Of a stretch of DNA of 64,000 nucleotides, positions 58,033 to 64,000 are shown piece after piece. This DNA is from Camillea tinctor (taxonomy: Eukaryota > Ascomycota > Sordariomycetes > Xylariales > Xylariaceae). Positions within the stretch are counted from its first letter, which is position 1; every line of letters starts with the position of its first letter. The DNA lies in NCBI GenBank assembly GCA_022578605.1, contig MU394081.1, positions 366,598-430,597 of the forward strand, given 5' to 3'. The position numbers were made by a program, and so were the translations under genes. The notes beneath the pieces are model-generated. The model saw only the letters and a list, made by a program, of their open reading frames with translations. It was not told the DNA's origin and searched no databases.

Positions 58033-61000
58033 ATGGAGCCCAAAAATGTCGCCCAGCTTATAGTCGAGGGTAGAGAACCCCAAAAGGCCCAGAGGCGCGC
58101 ATCTTTCTCGCCTATGAAAGCCATCCGATCCTTCAGCATCAGCTCGCAAGCCTCTCAGATCTCCAGCATCTCAGACACCGAAATTTCCACATCCATTACA
58201 GGCCGGAGGGGACTGTTGCGTAAGAGCCGACCCCGCGATAGCTTCAGAGACGATTTAAACCGGAAGCCTTCCAAGTCATCAGCTGAGGATACTATCGATC
58301 GTGCGTCGACCTCTACCAGACCTACAACCCCTTCCGTGGCTGGTAGTCTGGGTACTAGCATATCCGGTGATTTCACCGGTGTCATCAAATCTGGTCCGCT
58401 TCAGCCCGAGGCGTCCCTTCTCAAGCCTAAGAAGGAGTTCCTAGTTCTTGCGCCAACAGCATTGGTCAAATTCAAAAACTTCAACGTTGCTTCTAGCCAG
58501 TTTCCCCAGATATTATCGCCCCGCAGCACCGTTGAGTGTTTATCTCCCGTCGAGACCAACGGGTCTGCGAGAGAAATCGCGAGTCGTGCAGAAGCATACG
58601 TTCCCCTGGAGCAGATTGTATCCGTATTTAAAGATGAAGGTACCCGGCCTTCGTTTGGTATCGAGGTTTGGTGGAGCGGCTCTTCCTCGTTCGTCTGTCT
58701 TCACCTCGATTTTAGCCTGCCAGAGGATCGGGACGATTGGTTAAAACAAATTCGGCATGCCACCAAATTACGGGGAAGATCACTCCTAGACGATCGAACT
58801 CCGACGGACATTGAGCTTGATCTCCAGCTGATACTGGAAGCTAAACACAGACACCAGAAAGACACACAGATTGACATATATCCTGTCATACCTCGACGGC
58901 CATACACCCGGTTGCGGTCGAACTCCGATGAGGTTAAAAAGAATTGGCGGGATTCCTCGTCCTTCTACTTGGCGTTTAGCAAAAACTCGGTGCTTCTTGC
59001 TCAATTCACAAGGTCTCCTACTGGTCAGAAGGTGAATCCTAGTCTGGTTCAGTTTGGGCTAGTAACCCTTTCTAGAGTTCACACGCAGGTAAATGACGAA
59101 CGGTTCGACCTGGTGTTTCGGTAAGATCCCTACAGCAGTGGCTACGAGCTTCCGTGGACACTTGACCACGCAAATATATCATAGATCATTTTCTGACTAG
59201 GTCTAGGTTACCGTTGGATGAGCCGAAGAAGATTGCGCTGTCTAGTCGATACCATCGGACTATCTTGTCAAAATTATTCAAAGCAGATACATACCTAAAA
59301 CCTGCTTGGCCTCTCTGGACACGATCTGAGGTGTTTCTAGTTGATGGCGAGGCCCTTCAAACCCCGTTGCCTAATGGTGAAGATTATGGCGGATTCAAAA
59401 CAACGTTAGATGCATTCCTCGAGGGCTACCATTGCCCGTCTGTTAACTGGAAGGTAGAGTGGAAGAACGTGCAGCACCCACCCCAGTTCCATCTTCTACA
59501 GCCAAAGATTCAATCGCAATATACAGCACATCAACTTCTCGCTGTACTCCGTGCTTTGCGTTTTAATGACTACTTCAAATCGCTATCGTTCCAAGATATC
59601 GACTTTCACAATCTTTTTGGCGTTTTCGATAACGCTAAGCGTCTTGAGACCACTGTCTGGCTTTCTCGAACAGGTATGGAAGCCAGAGTCCCAATAGCAG
59701 TTTCTGCTAGATACTAACAGCCATGTAGGCAAACAAAGCTTAACCCGTGCAGAATTCGAGCTGGTAGAAAACTCTTCAATAATGTTCCAAGAAATGGTAT
59801 CTCTTCTGCTCGGATCTGAATCGGTCAGGCATGTTGATATTAGCAATATATCTAGCGGCACACATACAAAACTAGAGTCCGGAAACGCGAATCGCGCCTC
59901 ATTTTCGGCTAATGATGCTAATGATGTTTGTGACATCATACCTCCGCTTGTGCTCCTTTGGAGGTCCTCACAAACCCGGTGTACCTCTATCAACTTGAGC
60001 GGGAACCGACTCAGCGAAGCTGATGTTGTCGAAATGTGTGAGTAGTAGAAGCCAGCATTTTAGACATGTAAGATCAAATTCATTCTAATAACATAAATCA
60101 GGCCGCACTTTCCAAAACAGACCAAATTTCCTCAAGTCGTTAAATATCTCACGATGTCACCTAGACGATAATGGACTTATTCATCTCTGGGAGGGGTTGC
60201 ACGAACAAAGCTCCAGCCTTGAAGTTTTGGATATATCCAACAACCCTGGTTGCATAGACGCGGCAAGGGTATCACACACTCTGAATGAAGCCGTCAGACT
60301 AAAGAGTTTGAATTTGGCTTATTCTTTGAAAGGAAACATCAGTGGGCCCTTATTCTGCCCATGTAACTCTACAGATTCATTTGGTCCCTGGCAACTAGAG
60401 CAACTTGACCTCTCGGGCTGGAAAGTGAGTTGGGACGAATCGAAAGATTTGAGTCTATGCTAATATATGTTTAGATAAATTTTGATACGATTTGTGGCAT
60501 CATGAAATATATAGAACTCGACGAATCTCGTGGCTTGCAGCGACTAGCTCTTAACAACTGTGGCCTTACCGGAGAGATGGCAACAGGTATACTTTGCCGG
60601 CTTGGAAGTGGTCGAGATATACATCTCCTTCTTAGTGAGAACCCTTTAGAACTTGGATCAACCGATTGGATCGACCTTATTCACGGAAATGAGGCGCCGA
60701 AGAGATTGCATCTTGACATGATCCAGTTCCAGAACGAGACAAATTTCAACCGACTCATCAAAGCACTTTCACAGAATCAGACTATAGAATTCTTGAGCAT
60801 GGTAGGGACTGGGCCACAGGCGCGCGCCGGTTCTAAGACTGCTGGACTCATCTGCCAACTCTTCGAGTCGAACAAGACCCTAAAGTCCCTTGATATTTCT
60901 GGATATAGTGGGAAATTGGAGGACGGTCACCTTGGTTGGGGAATATCAGACGCCTTGAGTGGATTGGAACAGAACACCACACTTCGCCAGCTTTGTGTAC

Positions 61001-61719
61001 GAAACCACGACATGGGTGCTGCGGACGATGTGACAAGACTGTGTCAAGTCCTGACCACTAATAAGGGGCTCACAATGTTTGATTGCCAGAACAACAACTT
61101 CGATCATCATCAATTCGCCAAACTCGTTCATGCGCTCACGTTCAATCGCCAACTCATCTCGTTCCCAATCACGGAAGCAGATCGCGAATTTGCGGTAAAA
61201 AAGGAGCGGGGTCAGTTCCTCAAAGACCAGGACAAACCACGCAAGCTGGGTTCAGGCAAGATGTCGAAATCTACAGAGAGTCGGCTGGAAGGGCATTTGG
61301 CAGAACTAAGAAGCCAGTGGGATTCAGAGGCCAAGAAAGCACAGCAGATCCTGGCTAGGAACAGAGAGGCCGCCATTCACCAGCTACTCGAATTTGAGGG
61401 CGATAGGGCTGCGGATGACAGACTTCCCGGGTGGCTAGCACCACCCACGAAATTTCTGGTTAAAGGGTATGATAAAGCTCTACAGCAGCCTATTAAACAA
61501 ACTCAATCATTGCCAGTACTCCCTAACCCTTGTGATAAGGTTCAAGGGCCGAGTGCAGCTTCACAGAACCCAAGTAGCTCGAGTTTGCCTACTTACGCTA
61601 TCAAAGAAGAACCATCTCTTCCAGTTATCGATGTGGGCGAAACATTTTATGAATCTACGATATGGTTGAAGTACCAAAATCTAGGTACAGGACCAACTGA
61701 GGGTCTTACAAACCATTGA
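58033..61719 (+). CDS. Large fungal PH-like + leucine-rich-repeat protein
   Basis: Five exons, 58033-59120, 59207-59673, 59729-60037, 60102-60424 and 60475-61719, encode 1143 residues. Every intron (86, 55, 64 and 50 nt) has a clear branch site and acceptor, and the frame is open throughout. A longer frame to 58015 starts with TTG, so the ATG at 58033 is used. The N-terminus is Ser-rich. A PH-like fold spans about 115-265 (GVIKSGPLQPE, LVLAPTALVKFKNF, ending DDWLKQIRHAT). The middle and C-terminal half carry irregular leucine-rich repeats at about 500-1010 (SLNISRCHLDDNGL, LEVLDISNNPG, LKSLDISGYSG). A charged helical segment and a polar tail follow. The PH-then-LRR order recalls CARMIL-type actin regulators, but no capping-protein motif is evident. 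The function is unknown. Confidence 0.85.
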
Positions 61720-64000
61720 AATGAATGTTCAAGGGCAAGGCAGGGACCTGAACAACCGGGGCAAGGTGTAATGACGGATATCTATCTACATACGAAACCA
61801 TCACTATTTCTAACAAGAATCATCTGGGTTATTTATTTGGACACATAGGTTCACGCATAGGGAAATATAGCAGGAAATCTCAGGATTATACATAGGGGGT
61901 TCTCACGGCGGGCGTTCTAGACATTATTAGGTTTGGGTTATTTATCGGTCGATTGGCTATTTTACTACCATTTGCTTCCTTTTTTTTGTATATGAAGATA
62001 CCCATTGCATTACCAGACGATAAGAGGAAAGGGAAGAGCTCTTGGGGGTTTCACCCATGGCAACATTCTTCTGATTTAACTCAGCTATCATATTTTACAA
62101 TTATCGTGACTTAGCACTTGCTATTCTGTTCGTATGTGTTAGGAGATAGCTGGACCACGGGGTACACGCATGAGGAACGAGGTAGGAGTGACTACCTCCT
62201 CGTCCCTATGTAGTAGAAGAACCAAGCATGTAATTCATCATGTTGCACGGTCGAATTATATGGTAATCCAACTTTGTCGTTCAAACAAACAACCCAGCCC
62301 CTCCAATGAGCTATTTCCTTCCTATCTACCCAGGAGGAAAGGATGTAAAGGGTAGACTTGGTCATTGCATAGTTTTTATGCCATAGGGGGAGTTCGTATA
62401 ATTTATTTATTTAGTTTTATCATGCTAGAGAGCTTTGTCCTTAAGGCTCTCGAACGATGCGTATCTGGCTACCTAGCTAGCTACCTACTGCCGTAGATGC
62501 CGGATCAGGTACGTAACTCTAGGTTGCCTAGGAGGGGGGGGGGGGCTATGCATAAGGCTGACTTCGATAGAATACGTCTGCGTTTATTTTGACTTACCTT
62601 GGCTATGCCAGGTTACCCTTACTTAAGGTAAAGGCGACTACTGATGGGAAACTTGTTCTACGTTCATCGCTGTGGATAATACCTAGGTTAGGTATACATG
62701 AGACGTATCAAAACTTAAAACTAGCCCAACTTTGCCTGCCTGCCTGCCTAGATGACCGGTGAGTATGAGAAAACGACGCGGTTTTGGCCCCCTCGGTGTG
62801 TGCGATGTGTAATTCGATACGAGGAACGAGGTCGAGGCGAGACGGTGTTCGCCGCCGCCGCCGCCGCACCCGTGTTTGGTCCAGGACAGGGTCGGTACGA
62901 TGCGGTACGGTACGGGCATCTACGAAGCTTCTTTCTCTTTTTTCCATTTTTTTTTCCATGAGTTAATTATCTTGTTCGGATTGGGTTTGGTTGGGTTTCT
63001 GCTGGTTTTTGGGTAGATGGGCAAATCCGGATGTTGCGGGAAGATGGTACGGTTACCAAGATAAGGCAGCATTTACGTTTTATTTATTTATTTATTTATT
63101 ATTATTTTGGGTGCGGATAGGGGTGGGGGGGAGGAGTAGAAGGGCTCTAGAACGCTTGGAGAAGAAGGGAAATGGGAAAATGAAGCTAAAATAAGGGGGC
63201 AAAGCGAAGCCGAGTCCGAGGATTAGTGTAGGAGGTAAGGTTGGGCTCAGCCTGGTTACGGGCTGGCCTGGTAAGGGTTCTTCTTTGTTTTCTTATGAAT
63301 ATATGCAATGTACATCACGGGATGGGATGGATACGTAGATGCTAGATGAATGGATGGATAGATCTTAGCGTAAGGCTTAGTTTATTTCACACTAGTGTTA
63401 GGTAAGGTTAGGTTGGGTTTAGGTCGAACGGTATTAGTTTGGTTTTGAGGCTGTACTGAACCTTGTCTGCGCTTGGGTTGGGCAGGAAAGGAAAGAAAGG
63501 GGAAAACTTTATATCATCCTAGATCCATGCTATCCCCCCTTATTCTCTCCTGTCTTCCCCCATGATTGTGTTTTCTCTGTCATCTAGGTAAGGCAAACCC
63601 TACATATGATATCTATTCGTCTTGCTCGTATGATTTCCCGATACAAGTGTAACGAAAGGAAAATGAATGAAAGGAGGCTTACCGGAATACGATCGGACCA
63701 GTGAGAATTCGATGGTGTAGAGTAAACAAAAACCCGTTTATATTATTTATGACATGCATATATGATATTCCGGGGTTGTTTGGTTGGGGGGAAGAGGAGA
63801 GGTGACAAGGTTTAGTTGTAGGTAGATTTGTTTCATTTCCCACCCGCCCCCGTCGACTTGGTACGTGCTTTTATTCTGATTCCTTCACTACAACAAAAAA
63901 CTCATATGTACATATGCCGGGATTATTCCAGTGTGTGGAGTCGAAAAGTAGCCTTCTTGTTGTGATTGGCTGCAGCAGCAATGAAGGTACTTATTCAGTA
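61720..64000. other. Intergenic 2.3 kb at the right edge
   Basis: 3' flank of the LRR gene and beyond. It contains a poly-G run near 62526-62536, a GCC repeat near 62849-62866 and a TTTA repeat near 63080-63100. Frames at 62683-62966 come from the GCC repeat and homopolymers. No gene is seen up to the window end. Confidence 0.62.

Overview
This 64 kb window is nuclear DNA from a filamentous ascomycete (Pezizomycotina), most likely a Sordariomycete. The evidence is genes split by short introns (about 49-114 nt) with GTRAGT-like donors, CTAAC or CTGAC branch sites and YAG acceptors, and a set of typical fungal proteins: an RRM+PUF protein, a Snx41/Atg20-type sorting nexin, a Ste11 MAPKKK with SAM and RA domains, an HTD2-type dehydratase and a LaeA/UMTA-type methyltransferase. 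Exon boundaries were worked out by hand from splice signals, reading frame and protein continuity. All eleven complete gene models keep an open frame across their joins. I recognised no canonical tRNA, rRNA, CRISPR array or operon.

Layout from left to right: 3' end of cytosolic leucyl-tRNA synthetase (+, cut by the window edge); RRM+PUF RNA-binding protein (-); a 6.8 kb gene-free stretch; VPS18 (-); SAM-dependent methyltransferase (-); a 300 bp MITE with TA target-site duplication upstream of it; nucleotide-sugar 4,6-dehydratase (-); a 4.6 kb gene-poor stretch holding a 53 bp inverted repeat; KT-motif nucleotide-sugar/triose-phosphate-type transporter (+); sorting nexin SNX41 (+); secreted, probably GPI-anchored aspartic protease (+); DNA ligase I (-) head-to-head with mitochondrial HTD2 (+); STE11 MAPKKK (-); a stretch with duplicated tRNA-like sequence; and a large PH-like/LRR protein (+).

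Most genes are unrelated housekeeping or signalling genes: translation, mRNA control, vacuolar tethering (VPS18) and endosome/autophagy sorting (SNX41), replication and repair (LIG1), mitochondrial fatty acid synthesis (HTD2) and MAPK signalling (STE11). There is no biosynthetic gene cluster. One pair may be linked functionally: the RmlB-like dehydratase, of the kind that makes the UDP-rhamnose precursor in fungi, and the neighbouring transporter, which carries the KT motif of the plant UDP-rhamnose/UDP-galactose transporters.

Gene density is low (12 genes in 64 kb). The intergenic DNA is full of short TAGGTA/TACCTA motifs, homopolymer runs and microsatellites. Three genes (LeuRS, VPS18, HTD2) have abruptly GC-rich 3' portions, which create long spurious antisense ORFs.
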